49,143 nt of DNA from Candidatus Rokuibacteriota bacterium. Lineage in GTDB: Bacteria; Methylomirabilota; Methylomirabilia; Rokubacteriales; CSP1-6. Location of the stretch: the NCBI GenBank assembly GCA_003220685.1, contig QHTE01000027.1, positions 1 through 49,143 on the forward strand, read 5' to 3'. The notes under the pieces are model-generated. The model ran no database searches. It had not been told where the DNA came from and saw only the letters and a program-made list of their open reading frames with translations. The position numbers and the translations under genes are program-made. Shown in pieces: positions 1 through 9,251 of this stretch. Position 1 is the first letter of the stretch, and every line of letters starts with the position of its first letter.

Positions 1-20
1 CATACGTAGAACTACGTATG
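1..20. repeat. Perfect 9-bp palindrome at the left edge
   Basis: CATACGTAG, two bases, then CTACGTATG form a perfect inverted repeat. No T-run follows on either strand, so it does not look like an intrinsic terminator. It could be an operator half-site pair or the tail of an element cut by the window edge. It lies about 260 bases before the metzincin gene cluster. Confidence 0.6.
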
Positions 21-147
21 GACGTCTAACCCACGTCGAGTTAAAAGTCAACGTTGGCTCAGATGGGCCCTCTCGGATGGGGCTTCTCAGACAAGGTCTA
101 CACATTCAGCAAGGGAAAACCGCGTTTGTTCAATACTACGCGGGCCG

Positions 148-173
148 TTCAAAGGGACTCTTCAAAGGGACTC
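148..173. repeat. 13-bp perfect tandem duplication
   Basis: TTCAAAGGGACTC occurs twice back to back in the non-coding leader of the protease cluster. The rest of 1-282 is visibly less GC-rich than the genes, and I see no convincing gene in it. The duplication may be a replication slip or a paired protein-binding site. Confidence 0.7.
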
Positions 174-282
174 AGAGATAAATCAGGCCCCGCTCGGTTC
201 TCCAGGACGTGCCGATCAGAGGCAGCGTGCGTAAACGAGAGGCCGTGAGGACGTGAGTGGACGAATGAGGGAGTGGAGAGGA

Positions 283-2994
283 ATGAGCAGGAAGAGCCGG
301 AGCTTCGTGAACTGGGTCGTTGTCGGGTTGGTGATCACTCTAGCGCTCGGGACGACAGGTCGCGCCGCGGAGGCTGCCGTCGGGGACGTCATCAAGACCG
401 TAACCATTCCTGGCACCGCGAATTGCGCCTCCGAAGGCTCGGACTTCGGGACCGCGCTCGCCATCGTGTCGGGCGGGAAGGCGGGCTTCCCCGCCATCCC
501 CACCCTGGTGGTGACGAGTTGCCTCGGGTTCTCAGGGGTAACGGCGGCATCGAGACTTTTCTTCCTCGATCCGTCCACGGAGCCAGCTACCCTCGTGAAG
601 ACGCTTACCACGTCGCCGGCGTCGGAATGGCACTCTCTCGCATTCCGGGCCGACACGGGAGACCTCTTGGCGTGTAACGCGGGCGACGGGATCAGTCTCT
701 ACGCGATCCACTTCAGCCCCTTCGACGCCACGCCCCCTACCGCTGGCGGTGTCGCCACGGCGACCTTTCTTGGGAGCGGCCCGCTCGGGTCGACGTGTGA
801 TGGAATCGCGTGGGATACGAAGGACAAGACCATCTATCAGACATCGACCAACTTCGACACACCGTCCGGGTCGTTCAATGTCCTGCACTATGCGCCGGGC
901 AGCGTCACGGCGACCTCGATCCCTTCCGGCTGCGGTAATCTCTTCGTGGGTGGGATCGGCATCGCCGGCGTGAGTCTGTTTGTCGGCTGTTCTCAGCTGT
1001 CTCCTGCGCCAATACTCACGAGCCTCGATATCGTGACCGTCGCGGATGTCACGTCGGCTCCCGCGTCGATCAGGCAACTCGACAAGGCCAACGGTAGTGC
1101 TGTGGCAGGGAGGTCATTCAACCTGCCGGCCGGGATGATCGATCCCGCGGGTGTGCCGGACGACCCGTCGAGCTTCGGGCTCCAGCCCCCGCTGAGGGAT
1201 GCGCTCTGGACAAAGGATGGTGTCTCCACCAGTTCCGCGTTCTTCGGTAAGCTGATCGCCGTCGAGATGGCGGCTGGAACGACAGGCCAGAACTCGGGAC
1301 CGCCCTTGGCGTTTCCGGGGGCCTGTGATCAGGTCACTGGCAACGCGCCGGACACCGACGGCGACGCCCTGCTCGACTGCTGGGAGGACAGCAGTTTCTG
1401 GAGCGACGGCCGTCCGGGCATCAGCGTCGACGGCCTCTATTCTGCGAATCGGGTCCCCTCCTTCCGGGCCGTCACCCTCTGTGTGGACATGAACGGGAAC
1501 GGCGCCTTTGACGCCGGCGAGTGCGCGAGTCCCAACCACAAGGACATCTTCGTCGAGGCCGACTACATGCAGTTCCACAGGCCCGATCCGGTGGCGGTCA
1601 ACAACGTGGTCACAGCGTTCGCGAACGCGCCAGTCTCGAACCCGGACGGCACGACGGGTATCCGGCTGCACGTGAAGATCGACGATCAGCTAACAGACGG
1701 GAGCGGCAACCCTCTACATACGCTCAACACCGCCCTCGTGCCCTGCACGCCGCCGGGCGCTGCCGGTGACGCCGACTTCGATATCCTCAAGGCCTCGTTC
1801 TTCGGGACGGCCGCCGAGCGTGCCGCGCCCAACGCGGCCGCACTGCTCGGCTGGAAGCGCTTCGCGTACCACTACGTCGCCTTCGTGCACAACCAGAAGG
1901 GTAGTACCTCCTCAGGCTGCGCCGAGATCCTGGGCAACGACTTCATGGTCTCGCTCGGAAGCTTCGCGCAGGTGCCAGTAGGCGGCCACAATGTGGGGAC
2001 AACGGACCAGCAAGCCGGCACCTTCATGCACGAGTTGGGACACAACCTCGGCCTGCGCCACGGGGGCTTCGAGAACGTCAACTGCAAGCCCAACTACACC
2101 AGCCGGATGAACTATGCCTACCAGTTCAACAGCCCGGTCAATCCGTTCCCGTTAGACTACTCCCGGCAAACGCTGCTCACGCTGAATGAGGCGAGCCTGG
2201 CCGAGTCCGCGGGCATCGGCGGCTACTCCGGCAACATCGCGTTCGGACCGCCGACCGGCATTCCGGCCAGGCTGAAGGTCGCCTCGGGCGCCGGCGCGAT
2301 CAACTGGAATCTCAACACGACGACGGACCCAAACGTCGTTCGGGACCTCAACAAGTTTGGCATCGCCGGCTGCCCGGATTCACCGGGCGAGACGCTGGCC
2401 GGCTTCGACGACTGGGCGCACATCAACTTCAACTTCAGGGCCTCGGTGGACTTCGGTGACGGCGCCCACACCTTCGAGACCCCCGAAATCACCTCAGACG
2501 ACGCCAGGACGATCAGCGTCGACACCGACGGCGACGGCATCGCGGATTTCGACGACAACTGCCCTCTGACGCGCAATCCCAGTCAAAACGCCGACGCCTG
2601 CACGGTCGTCATCAAGACCTTCCTGGTTCCTCGAGAAACTGCTCGGCGTGAGGACCTCGATGACGACCTGAGGCCGTTCATCGTGGCGGTGATCTTCAGC
2701 AGCGTCACGCGAGACGCGACGATGCTCGATCCGGCCTCGATCCTCATCACCGGTGCGTCGGCCCAGGGGTCGGGGATCTGGTCCCGCCACGTGTTCCAGG
2801 CCTTTGGACACTTCGTCTGCGGCAGGTTCGACGTCAACCGCGACGGCCGGCCCGACCTGGTCTGCGTGTTCAAGGCGAGCGCGAAGCTGCTCCCGGTCGG
2901 CGTCTCCAACGTGGTGCTGGACGCCATGACCGTAGGCGGCGAAATGGTTCGGGGTACAGACACGATCACCGTTCGGCCCGCAGACAAATTCTAA
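283..2994 (+). CDS. Secreted metzincin-type zinc metalloprotease with thrombospondin type-3 calcium repeats
   Basis: A predicted exported zinc endopeptidase of about 903 residues. The N-terminus has a basic stretch and a hydrophobic segment ending near GRAAEA, typical of a Sec signal peptide. HELGHNLGLRH (about residues 583-593) is the metzincin motif HExxHxxGxxH, giving three zinc-binding His and the catalytic Glu. SRMNY about 24 residues later is a plausible Met-turn. Asp-rich calcium loops of thrombospondin type-3 style lie near residues 357 (DTDGDALLDCWED) and 747 (DTDGDGIADFDDNCP), with a further DVNRDGRPD late in the protein. Residues 40-330 look beta-rich, perhaps propeller-like. The ATG at 283 has GGAG/GAGAGG upstream; an in-frame GTG at 253 and ATG at 265 are alternatives. 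It heads a four-gene plus-strand cluster, 21 bases before the next gene. The substrate is unknown. Confidence 0.85.
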   Translation: MSRKSRSFVNWVVVGLVITLALGTTGRAAEAAVGDVIKTVTIPGTANCASEGSDFGTALAIVSGGKAGFPAIPTLVVTSCLGFSGVTAASRLFFLDPSTEPATLVKTLTTSPASEWHSLAFRADTGDLLACNAGDGISLYAIHFSPFDATPPTAGGVATATFLGSGPLGSTCDGIAWDTKDKTIYQTSTNFDTPSGSFNVLHYAPGSVTATSIPSGCGNLFVGGIGIAGVSLFVGCSQLSPAPILTSLDIVTVADVTSAPASIRQLDKANGSAVAGRSFNLPAGMIDPAGVPDDPSSFGLQPPLRDALWTKDGVSTSSAFFGKLIAVEMAAGTTGQNSGPPLAFPGACDQVTGNAPDTDGDALLDCWEDSSFWSDGRPGISVDGLYSANRVPSFRAVTLCVDMNGNGAFDAGECASPNHKDIFVEADYMQFHRPDPVAVNNVVTAFANAPVSNPDGTTGIRLHVKIDDQLTDGSGNPLHTLNTALVPCTPPGAAGDADFDILKASFFGTAAERAAPNAAALLGWKRFAYHYVAFVHNQKGSTSSGCAEILGNDFMVSLGSFAQVPVGGHNVGTTDQQAGTFMHELGHNLGLRHGGFENVNCKPNYTSRMNYAYQFNSPVNPFPLDYSRQTLLTLNEASLAESAGIGGYSGNIAFGPPTGIPARLKVASGAGAINWNLNTTTDPNVVRDLNKFGIAGCPDSPGETLAGFDDWAHINFNFRASVDFGDGAHTFETPEITSDDARTISVDTDGDGIADFDDNCPLTRNPSQNADACTVVIKTFLVPRETARREDLDDDLRPFIVAVIFSSVTRDATMLDPASILITGASAQGSGIWSRHVFQAFGHFVCGRFDVNRDGRPDLVCVFKASAKLLPVGVSNVVLDAMTVGGEMVRGTDTITVRPADKF

Positions 2995-3015
2995 ACGGCA
3001 AGGAGGAGGAACGAC

Positions 3016-3498
3016 ATGGTGAAGGCCAAGAAGCTCGCGAGCGTGCTGCTCGCGCTGGCGCTCATTGGCTCGTCCGCAGCCGCCGCATATGCCGGTGGCG
3101 GCGGACAGGGCTCATCCCTCTCGGTCCAGTTGCTGCACTGCTACTTTCTCAACGGCGCCGATTCCCCCTACGTCCTCACGTTGACCGACCAGTTTGGCAC
3201 TCATCAGCACGTGCAGCTCGGCCGGGCCAGACTGCTGTGCACGCCGACGAGCCTGGACGCCGCAGGCGCGCCGGAGGCGACGGTGGAACACGGGCCCGTG
3301 CTCAATGGCAATTTCGATCCCGGCAGCGCCGACCATCTGAAGTGCTATGATGCCCCACCGTTTCTCGCGGGGCCGAGCGCCGTCGTCACGCTCGAGGATC
3401 CGTTTGGCTTCGAGACGATAGCGCTCCGACCGGCTTTCGACCGGCTGGCGGTCGTCTGCGCTCCGGCGATCAAGACGGTCCAACCCTCGGCTCCGTGA
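3016..3498 (+). CDS. Small secreted protein with two Cys-containing repeats, function unknown
   Basis: A 160-residue protein with a clear Sec signal (basic start, Ala/Leu-rich core, likely cleavage near AYA-GGG). The mature part has two related units. The first runs from LLHCY through LTLTDQFG to LLCTP; the second from HLKCY through VTLEDPFG to VVCAP. Each unit carries one Cys at each end, so one disulfide per unit is likely. Repeats of this style occur in secreted proteins of myxobacteria-like bacteria, but I cannot name the family with certainty. AAGGAGGAGG lies just before the ATG, the strongest ribosome site in this cluster. The stop codon overlaps the next gene's GTG start (GTGA), indicating translational coupling. 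Confidence 0.75.
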   Translation: MVKAKKLASVLLALALIGSSAAAAYAGGGGQGSSLSVQLLHCYFLNGADSPYVLTLTDQFGTHQHVQLGRARLLCTPTSLDAAGAPEATVEHGPVLNGNFDPGSADHLKCYDAPPFLAGPSAVVTLEDPFGFETIALRPAFDRLAVVCAPAIKTVQPSAP

Positions 3499-4037
3499 GG
3501 CTCACTCGACGGAGCCTGATCCTTGGAGTCGCGGCGGCGCTGGGGTTCGATCCGTCCGCGGTGCCGCGGTCTCCCGGCGGGCGAGCCGACGCCGCCCCAG
3601 CGCTCTCCAGATCGCAGCTCGAGGATCTCGTGGCGTTCGCCGAGATTCTGGTGGGGGACGGGCCACTGTCGCCAGCCGAGCGGGACTACCTCGTCGAGCA
3701 CATCGAGCGCCGCACGACACAGGGCGGCGGATACTACCTCGAGCTGTACCGGACGAGCGTCGGTCTGCTCGAGCGCCTCGCGGGGACCAGGTTCTCGGGC
3801 CTCGACTTCTCACGGCGGCTCGCGCTGATCACCCACAACCGACTCTCATCTTCGACCGTGCGCCCCGAAGAGACCCTCGGCCGGTTCCCCAGAGAAGTGC
3901 GGGAGGTTCGGACGCGTGCGGTGCCTGACCTCATCGGCGGCTACTATGCCTCTCCGGCGGGCTGGGCCGTCGTCGGGTACAGCGCGTTTCCCGGAACGTG
4001 CGGCGACCTCGCGCGCTACACGAGCTCTGAGCGCTAG
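3495..4037 (+). CDS. Tat-exported gluconate 2-dehydrogenase subunit 3-like protein
   Basis: A 180-residue protein beginning with TRRSLILG, a twin-arginine signal, followed by a hydrophobic stretch. The helical body resembles the small subunit 3 of membrane-bound gluconate 2-dehydrogenase. In that family it pairs with a GMC flavoprotein and carries it across the membrane, since the flavoprotein lacks its own signal. That fits here: the next gene, 19 bases on, is a GMC oxidoreductase without a signal peptide. The GTG start overlaps the previous stop by four bases. No cytochrome c subunit follows, so the electron acceptor is not encoded in this cluster. Family assignment rests on context, length and Tat signal rather than one diagnostic motif. 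Confidence 0.75.
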   Translation: MRLTRRSLILGVAAALGFDPSAVPRSPGGRADAAPALSRSQLEDLVAFAEILVGDGPLSPAERDYLVEHIERRTTQGGGYYLELYRTSVGLLERLAGTRFSGLDFSRRLALITHNRLSSSTVRPEETLGRFPREVREVRTRAVPDLIGGYYASPAGWAVVGYSAFPGTCGDLARYTSSER

Positions 4038-4056
4038 TTCGCGGTAAGGGCTCGCC

Positions 4057-5655
4057 GTGGAGGCCGAGGTCGCTATCGTCGGCGCGGGTGCCGCTGGCGG
4101 GATTCTCGCGCTCGCGCTCGCCCGCCGCGGTATTCGTGTCGTCGTCCTCGAGTCGGGTCCCCGACACGACCTCGCCCAGCGTCCGGAGTATGTGCGGCGA
4201 TATGTCAGAGGTGAGAACCCCTGGGCGACGCCGCTAGCAAGCCTGGATCGTTACACCGTAGGCGGGCCCGTCCCGTACCATCTCGGCGGGAAAAGGGCGC
4301 GCGGCGTCGGCGGGAGCACCCTGCACTGGGAAGGCTACGCCCTCCGGCTCCACGCGAACGACTTCCGGCTGAAGTCACTGTACGGGATCGCCGACGACTG
4401 GCCGATCTCGTACCAGGATCTCGAGGGCTACTACGCGGAAGCCGAGAGAATGCTCGGTGTGGCCGGGGTGGCCGACGAGCCCTGGGCGGCGCCTCGAAGC
4501 GCCGCGTTTCCACTCCCGCCTTTTCCCTTCAGCTACTCCGACGGCCTGTTCACGCGCGCCTGCCAGCCTCTCGGGATCGCGCTTCATCATTTGCCGCAGG
4601 CGCGCAACTCGGTGGCGTATGCCGGGCGCCCGCAGTGCCGGGCCTGTGGCACCTGCCAGGTCTGCCCCACCGGCGCTAAGGCGAGCGTCGACCTGACGCA
4701 CGTTCCGCAAGCGGAGGCGACCGGTAATGCGCAGGTCCTCACCGAGGCTACGGTGCTCAGGCTCGAGCTCGACCGTTCGGGCCGCGTAAGCGCAGCCGTG
4801 TACGCGAGGCCTGACAAGCTCCAGCAACGACTCAACGCCCGGGTGTTCGTGCTCGCAGGCGGGGCGGTCGAGAACGCCCGGCTCCTCCTTCTCTCCGCCT
4901 CACGAGAATTCCCCGGCGGACTCGCGAACCGGAGCGGGTTGGTGGGGAAGTTCTTCATGTCGCACCCGTCGATCGAGGTCAGCGGGCGCGCCCGCGAGAA
5001 AGTGTATCCGTATCGCATCGGGTTCTCGACCGCCATGTCCCGGCAGTTCGCCATCGAGCGCGATCGGGCAACGCGCGGGGCCTTCCTCCTCGAGTTCCTG
5101 AACTCGGCGGGACCGACGCCGGATCGGATCGCGGTCGCCAGCGGCCAGTGGGGGGAACCGCTCCGTACGCGTGTGCGGGAAGAATTCGGGCACTGGCTCG
5201 GCATCCGCGTTTACGCCGAGCAGCTGCCCGACCGCGTCAACGCGATCTCCCTCAACCTGAACGTCCGCGACCACTTCGGCAGCCCTGCGCCGCACATCCA
5301 CTACATCGTCGGCAAGTACGAGCGCCGAGCGCTCGACGAGGCCAAGGAGGTCGCGGGGAAGATCCTGGCGGCCATAGGACTCACCGACGTGCGGTCCACG
5401 GGCCTCTCATTCGCCGCCCACCAGATCGGAACGCACCGGATGGGCGCCGACCCCGGAACCAGCGTCGTGGACGTGGATCTCAAAGCCCATGATGTCCCCA
5501 ACCTCTACCTGGTAGGGAGCGGTTGCTTCGTCACGGCTAGCGCCTCCCCGCCCACGCTCACCATCGCCGCGCTGGCCGTGAGAGCGGCCCAGCACATCGC
5601 GGCGCGGCTCAGGCCCGCGAGCTCGGGCGAATCCACGGCGCACCCGGCCGGGTGA
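4057..5655 (+). CDS. GMC family FAD-dependent oxidoreductase with CxxCxxCxxCP motif
   Basis: A 532-residue flavoprotein, probably oxidising an alcohol or sugar in the periplasm after Tat export with the preceding subunit. The N-terminus has the FAD-binding Rossmann motif GAGAAGG near residues 10-16, then E for ribose binding. GGSTLHWEG near residue 88 is the GMC substrate-side FAD loop. C194, C197, C200 and C203, followed by Pro, form a ferredoxin-like C-x2-C-x2-C-x2-C-P motif that could bind an iron-sulfur cluster and pass electrons out of the flavin. The C-terminal GMC domain has the catalytic-type His in THRMG (about H460). The usual N-P-T near the end reads P-P-T here, so the second active-site residue may differ. 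The GTG start at 4057 has AAGGG six bases upstream. Confidence 0.88.
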   Translation: MEAEVAIVGAGAAGGILALALARRGIRVVVLESGPRHDLAQRPEYVRRYVRGENPWATPLASLDRYTVGGPVPYHLGGKRARGVGGSTLHWEGYALRLHANDFRLKSLYGIADDWPISYQDLEGYYAEAERMLGVAGVADEPWAAPRSAAFPLPPFPFSYSDGLFTRACQPLGIALHHLPQARNSVAYAGRPQCRACGTCQVCPTGAKASVDLTHVPQAEATGNAQVLTEATVLRLELDRSGRVSAAVYARPDKLQQRLNARVFVLAGGAVENARLLLLSASREFPGGLANRSGLVGKFFMSHPSIEVSGRAREKVYPYRIGFSTAMSRQFAIERDRATRGAFLLEFLNSAGPTPDRIAVASGQWGEPLRTRVREEFGHWLGIRVYAEQLPDRVNAISLNLNVRDHFGSPAPHIHYIVGKYERRALDEAKEVAGKILAAIGLTDVRSTGLSFAAHQIGTHRMGADPGTSVVDVDLKAHDVPNLYLVGSGCFVTASASPPTLTIAALAVRAAQHIAARLRPASSGESTAHPAG

Positions 5656-5696
5656 GCCGCATCGTCCGCATCAAGCGGCACGACGCATCCATCGGG

Positions 5697-5714
5697 TGAG
5701 CCGGGAGCGGCTCA
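5697..5714. repeat. Short hairpin between convergent genes
   Basis: TGAGCCG, four bases, CGGCTCA form a 7-bp stem between the end of the GMC gene and the end of the cyclase/ATPase gene, overlapping the latter's stop codon. No T-run is present. It could act as a weak two-way transcription barrier. Confidence 0.35.
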
Positions 5715-8700
5715 GCCAGCGCCGAGCTCGGCGAGCAGCGCGCGAGCACGGTCGGGTCCGTCGAGCGTCCCGAGCGCATCGAAGATCTTCAGCGCGCGTT
5801 CCAGGAGCCCACGGGCGGCCGCCGAATCCCCGGCCGACCGCTGGAGCTCCGCTTGGGCGACGAGCGTCTTCGCCAGCTCGTTGCGCGCACCGGTCTTCTC
5901 GAGGATTCCAGCCGCGCGTGAGAGATGCGCGGCCGCGACGATCGGGTCGTCGAGGCCCACGCACTCGCCGAGCAGTCGTTCCGCCCAGCCCTCGAGGTGG
6001 AGATAGCCGAGCTCGCGGCTCGCGCCGCGCACGGTCTCGGCGGCCTCGCGTGCGCGGGCGCGCGCGCCGTGGCGTAGGTAGCTCTCGGCGAGATCGAGGG
6101 CGACGACCGAGCGCGTGTATGGGAGATGCTGCTGGTCGAGCCATGCCGCCACGCTCTCGAGCAGGGCGATCCCTTCCTGGGTCTTGCCCGCTTTGGCGAG
6201 TCCGAATCCTTTGAGGGCCCGCGCCGTCGCTGCGTCGAAGGGGATCGGCGAGAGCGCCAGCGCCTGGTCGCAATACCGCACGCCCGCCTCGGCGTCACCC
6301 CGCAGGATGTGGGTCGAGCCCGTCCGCCACAGGCCGACGACCTTCAGCCGGAGGTCATTGACCTCCTGCCCGTGCTCGAGGCCCCGGCGGCAATAGCCGA
6401 GGCTTCGCGCCCACTCGCCGATCGCGTTGCATGCCATGCTGAGACCCCATAGCGTTCGGCAGGCCCACCAGATGTTGCCGCGCGCCTCGAAGAAGGCGAG
6501 CGCACGCGCGCCCGTCTGCAGCGCGTCCTCGAGCTTTCCCGCCACCACATAGACGTGGGTAAGGCAGCACTCCGCGAAGGCCCGCATGTCGTCGAGCCCG
6601 ACGAGGTCGGCGAGGGCGACCGCCTCGGTGCAGTAGACGATGGGGACCTCGGGGGGCGCTCCCGTGAGGCTGTGGAGGAAGCCCGCCCAGCACAGCCAGG
6701 CCGCCCGCCGCTGCGGATCGGCATCCACCGTGAGGGCGCGGATCGCCTCGAGGGCCTTGACCTGCTCGGCGTGACGACCGAGCGCAAACATGACCTCCGC
6801 CTGCTTCACCACGGCGTCGATCCGGCGCTGACGGTTGGGCGCCGTGTCCGGCATTCCCTCGAGACGCTTGAGCGCTTCGTCAAAATATGCCAGGGCTTCC
6901 GTGTTTGCCCACCGTCGTTGCGCTTTCTCGGCGGCTAGGATCGCATAATCAACGGCTTCATCGGCTTCCGTGCTCCGTCCGAAGTGGTAAGCAAGGAGCT
7001 CCACCGCGTCGTCGATGCGGCCGCGGTAGAGCTCCTCGAGCCCGCGCCCGGCGGCCGTGTGGTACTGGCGCCGCCGCCGCTCCAGGAGTCCGCCGTAGAC
7101 GACGTCCTGGGTCAGCGCGTGCTTGAAGCTGTACATGACTTCGGGGTCATGAGCAGCCGGGAAGACGAAGTCCAGTCCGTGGAGATTCTGGAGGTTCTCG
7201 ACCACCGCCTCCGCAGCGGTCGCGATGACACGGGACACGAGCGAGGTTCCGAAGCGCCGCCCCACAACCGCTCCACCCTGCAGCGTGAGCTTGAGCGGGT
7301 CCGCGAGTCGGTCCACGCGGGCCGCGATGATGTCGTGAATGGTGGCAGGTATCCTGACGTCAGCGCTTCGGAGCCGTACCTCCCTGTCCGCCACCACGAT
7401 CCCGCTCGTCTCCATGAGTTGGTGGAGGATCTCTTCGACGTAGAGCGGATTGCCCTCGCCCTTCTCGGCGAGGAGCCCGAGAAGCTCGGAGGACATCGTA
7501 TCGACGCCGAGGACGGTGCGGACCATCCCCTCGACCTCTTCCGTGCCGAGTCCCTCGAGGGTGATCGTCTCGGTGACCACAAGATTGGCCCACGGCTGGT
7601 CACCCGGTCGCGTGCTCAGAATCAGAAGGACCCGATGCCCAGACAGGCGGGCCGCCAGCCGAGTGAGGAACTCTGCAGAGCTGGTGTCCAGCCAGTGCAC
7701 GTTTTCGATGAGGAGCACGACCGACGCCGACCGGCTCGCGCGCAGGAAGACCTCGCGCAGCACCGCGAACGTCCGTTCCTTGAGCTCGGCGCCGGAGAGA
7801 CGGTTGATGAACTCAGGCGGTGCGAAGACACCGGCAAAGTGCGCCAGGAGGACAGCCGGCTCCGTTCCGTCGAGGCCGAGGTCCTGGAGGCGCTCGGCGA
7901 TCCGGCTCCTCACTTCGTCCGCCGACATGCCTTCGGTAAGGTCCAGGTATCGTCGAAGCACCTCGAGGATCGGGCGATAGGGGGTGAGGCGGCCATACGA
8001 GGCGCACGTGGTCTCGAGCTCGAGCACTCCGCTGCCCTCGAGGCGATCCAGGAATTCGTAGAGCAAGCGTGATTTGCCCACGCCCGGCTCGCCCGATAGC
8101 AGCACGGTGGCGCCCTGGCCGGCGGACGCGCGACGCCAGGCTGCGGTCAAGACCTCAAGCTCGCGGGTGCGGCCCACGAGCGGCGTGAGCCCGCGGTCCT
8201 TCGAGATTTCGAGCCTCGTCCGGCCGCGGAGCTCGCCCGTGACTGCGTAGGCGCGAACCGGCTCGCTCTTGCCCTTCACCTGGAAGTCACCCAGGTCCTC
8301 GAAGCTGAAGACGCGGTCCCGGAGGTGCTGGGTGCGCCGGCTCGCGACGATCTGGCCCGGATTGGCGATGGCAAGGAGTCTTGACGCGAGGTTGGTCGTG
8401 TCACCGACCGCCGTGTAGTCCATACGGAGGTCGTGGCCAATGGCCCCGACCACGACGGGCCCCGTGTTGATCCCCATCCGCATCTGGAACTCGACCCCGT
8501 GGGCGCGCTTGACGTCTTCGGCGAGTGGCTTCAGGCCCTCTTGGATCGCGAGCGCCGCGCTCAGCGCACGCTGGGCGTGGTCTTCGTGAGCGATCGGAGC
8601 CCCGAAGAGCGCCATCACCCCGTCACCGAGGAACTGGTTGACTGTGCCCTCATAGCGGTGAACCGCACTCAGGATGACGTCGAACGCGCGGTCCATGATC

Positions 8701-9068
8701 GCGTGGACGTCCTCGGGATCGAGCTTCTCCGACATCGCCGTGAAGCCGGACACGTCTGAGAACATCACCGTGACGATCTTCCGCTCGCCCTCGATAGCGC
8801 TCTTTGAGGTGAGAATTTTCTCGGCGAGGTGCTTGGGTGTGTAGGCCTCCGGGGAGGCGAAGCGGACGGAAGGCGCCACAGGGGCGGCCGCTGCGGCCGC
8901 GGGCACTGACGCGACGCCCGTCAGCGGCTGACCGCACTCGCTACAGAACTTATTGGTGGCAGGGTTGACGGCCCGACAAGCGGAGCAGACCGACTGGAGT
9001 CGCGTCCCACACTCCCCGCAGAACTTGGTTTCCGGGGGATTGACGTGCCGGCACCTGATGCACTCCAT
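5712..9068 (-). CDS. Zinc-ribbon / class III adenylate cyclase / AAA ATPase / TPR regulator
   Basis: A 1118-residue multidomain signalling protein. Residues 1-47 hold two CxxC...CxxC zinc ribbons. A class III nucleotide cyclase domain follows (about 95-270): FSDVSGFT and FLGDGVMALFG supply the two metal-binding Asp residues, and the NLASR segment keeps the transition-state Asn and Arg, so it should be active. Next is a predicted P-loop ATPase of the type found in LuxR/MalT-like regulators, with Walker A GEPGVGKS (about residue 325) and Walker B VVLLIENVHWLD. The C-terminal 450 residues are helical, TPR-like repeats. The architecture is known in many soil bacteria and suggests cAMP production gated by ATPase/TPR sensing; the ligand is unknown. 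It faces a small degenerate cyclase across about 180 bases. Confidence 0.92.
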   Translation of the reverse strand: MECIRCRHVNPPETKFCGECGTRLQSVCSACRAVNPATNKFCSECGQPLTGVASVPAAAAAAPVAPSVRFASPEAYTPKHLAEKILTSKSAIEGERKIVTVMFSDVSGFTAMSEKLDPEDVHAIMDRAFDVILSAVHRYEGTVNQFLGDGVMALFGAPIAHEDHAQRALSAALAIQEGLKPLAEDVKRAHGVEFQMRMGINTGPVVVGAIGHDLRMDYTAVGDTTNLASRLLAIANPGQIVASRRTQHLRDRVFSFEDLGDFQVKGKSEPVRAYAVTGELRGRTRLEISKDRGLTPLVGRTRELEVLTAAWRRASAGQGATVLLSGEPGVGKSRLLYEFLDRLEGSGVLELETTCASYGRLTPYRPILEVLRRYLDLTEGMSADEVRSRIAERLQDLGLDGTEPAVLLAHFAGVFAPPEFINRLSGAELKERTFAVLREVFLRASRSASVVLLIENVHWLDTSSAEFLTRLAARLSGHRVLLILSTRPGDQPWANLVVTETITLEGLGTEEVEGMVRTVLGVDTMSSELLGLLAEKGEGNPLYVEEILHQLMETSGIVVADREVRLRSADVRIPATIHDIIAARVDRLADPLKLTLQGGAVVGRRFGTSLVSRVIATAAEAVVENLQNLHGLDFVFPAAHDPEVMYSFKHALTQDVVYGGLLERRRRQYHTAAGRGLEELYRGRIDDAVELLAYHFGRSTEADEAVDYAILAAEKAQRRWANTEALAYFDEALKRLEGMPDTAPNRQRRIDAVVKQAEVMFALGRHAEQVKALEAIRALTVDADPQRRAAWLCWAGFLHSLTGAPPEVPIVYCTEAVALADLVGLDDMRAFAECCLTHVYVVAGKLEDALQTGARALAFFEARGNIWWACRTLWGLSMACNAIGEWARSLGYCRRGLEHGQEVNDLRLKVVGLWRTGSTHILRGDAEAGVRYCDQALALSPIPFDAATARALKGFGLAKAGKTQEGIALLESVAAWLDQQHLPYTRSVVALDLAESYLRHGARARAREAAETVRGASRELGYLHLEGWAERLLGECVGLDDPIVAAAHLSRAAGILEKTGARNELAKTLVAQAELQRSAGDSAAARGLLERALKIFDALGTLDGPDRARALLAELGAG

Positions 9069-9251
9069 CCTAGCCGTCCATGGCTTCAGCCGATGGAAGT
9101 CGCTACAAAACTAAGGGATACATCGAGGCGAGTCAAGCCTACCCGTGGCCGACGTGCGAGTCCGGGCGCAACGCCGCCTCCTGTCTGCAGGTTCGGTCAG
9201 AAGTCCCGCCCAAATCACCGCTCCCAGTCTCATCTTTTCTGGCACTTAGCC

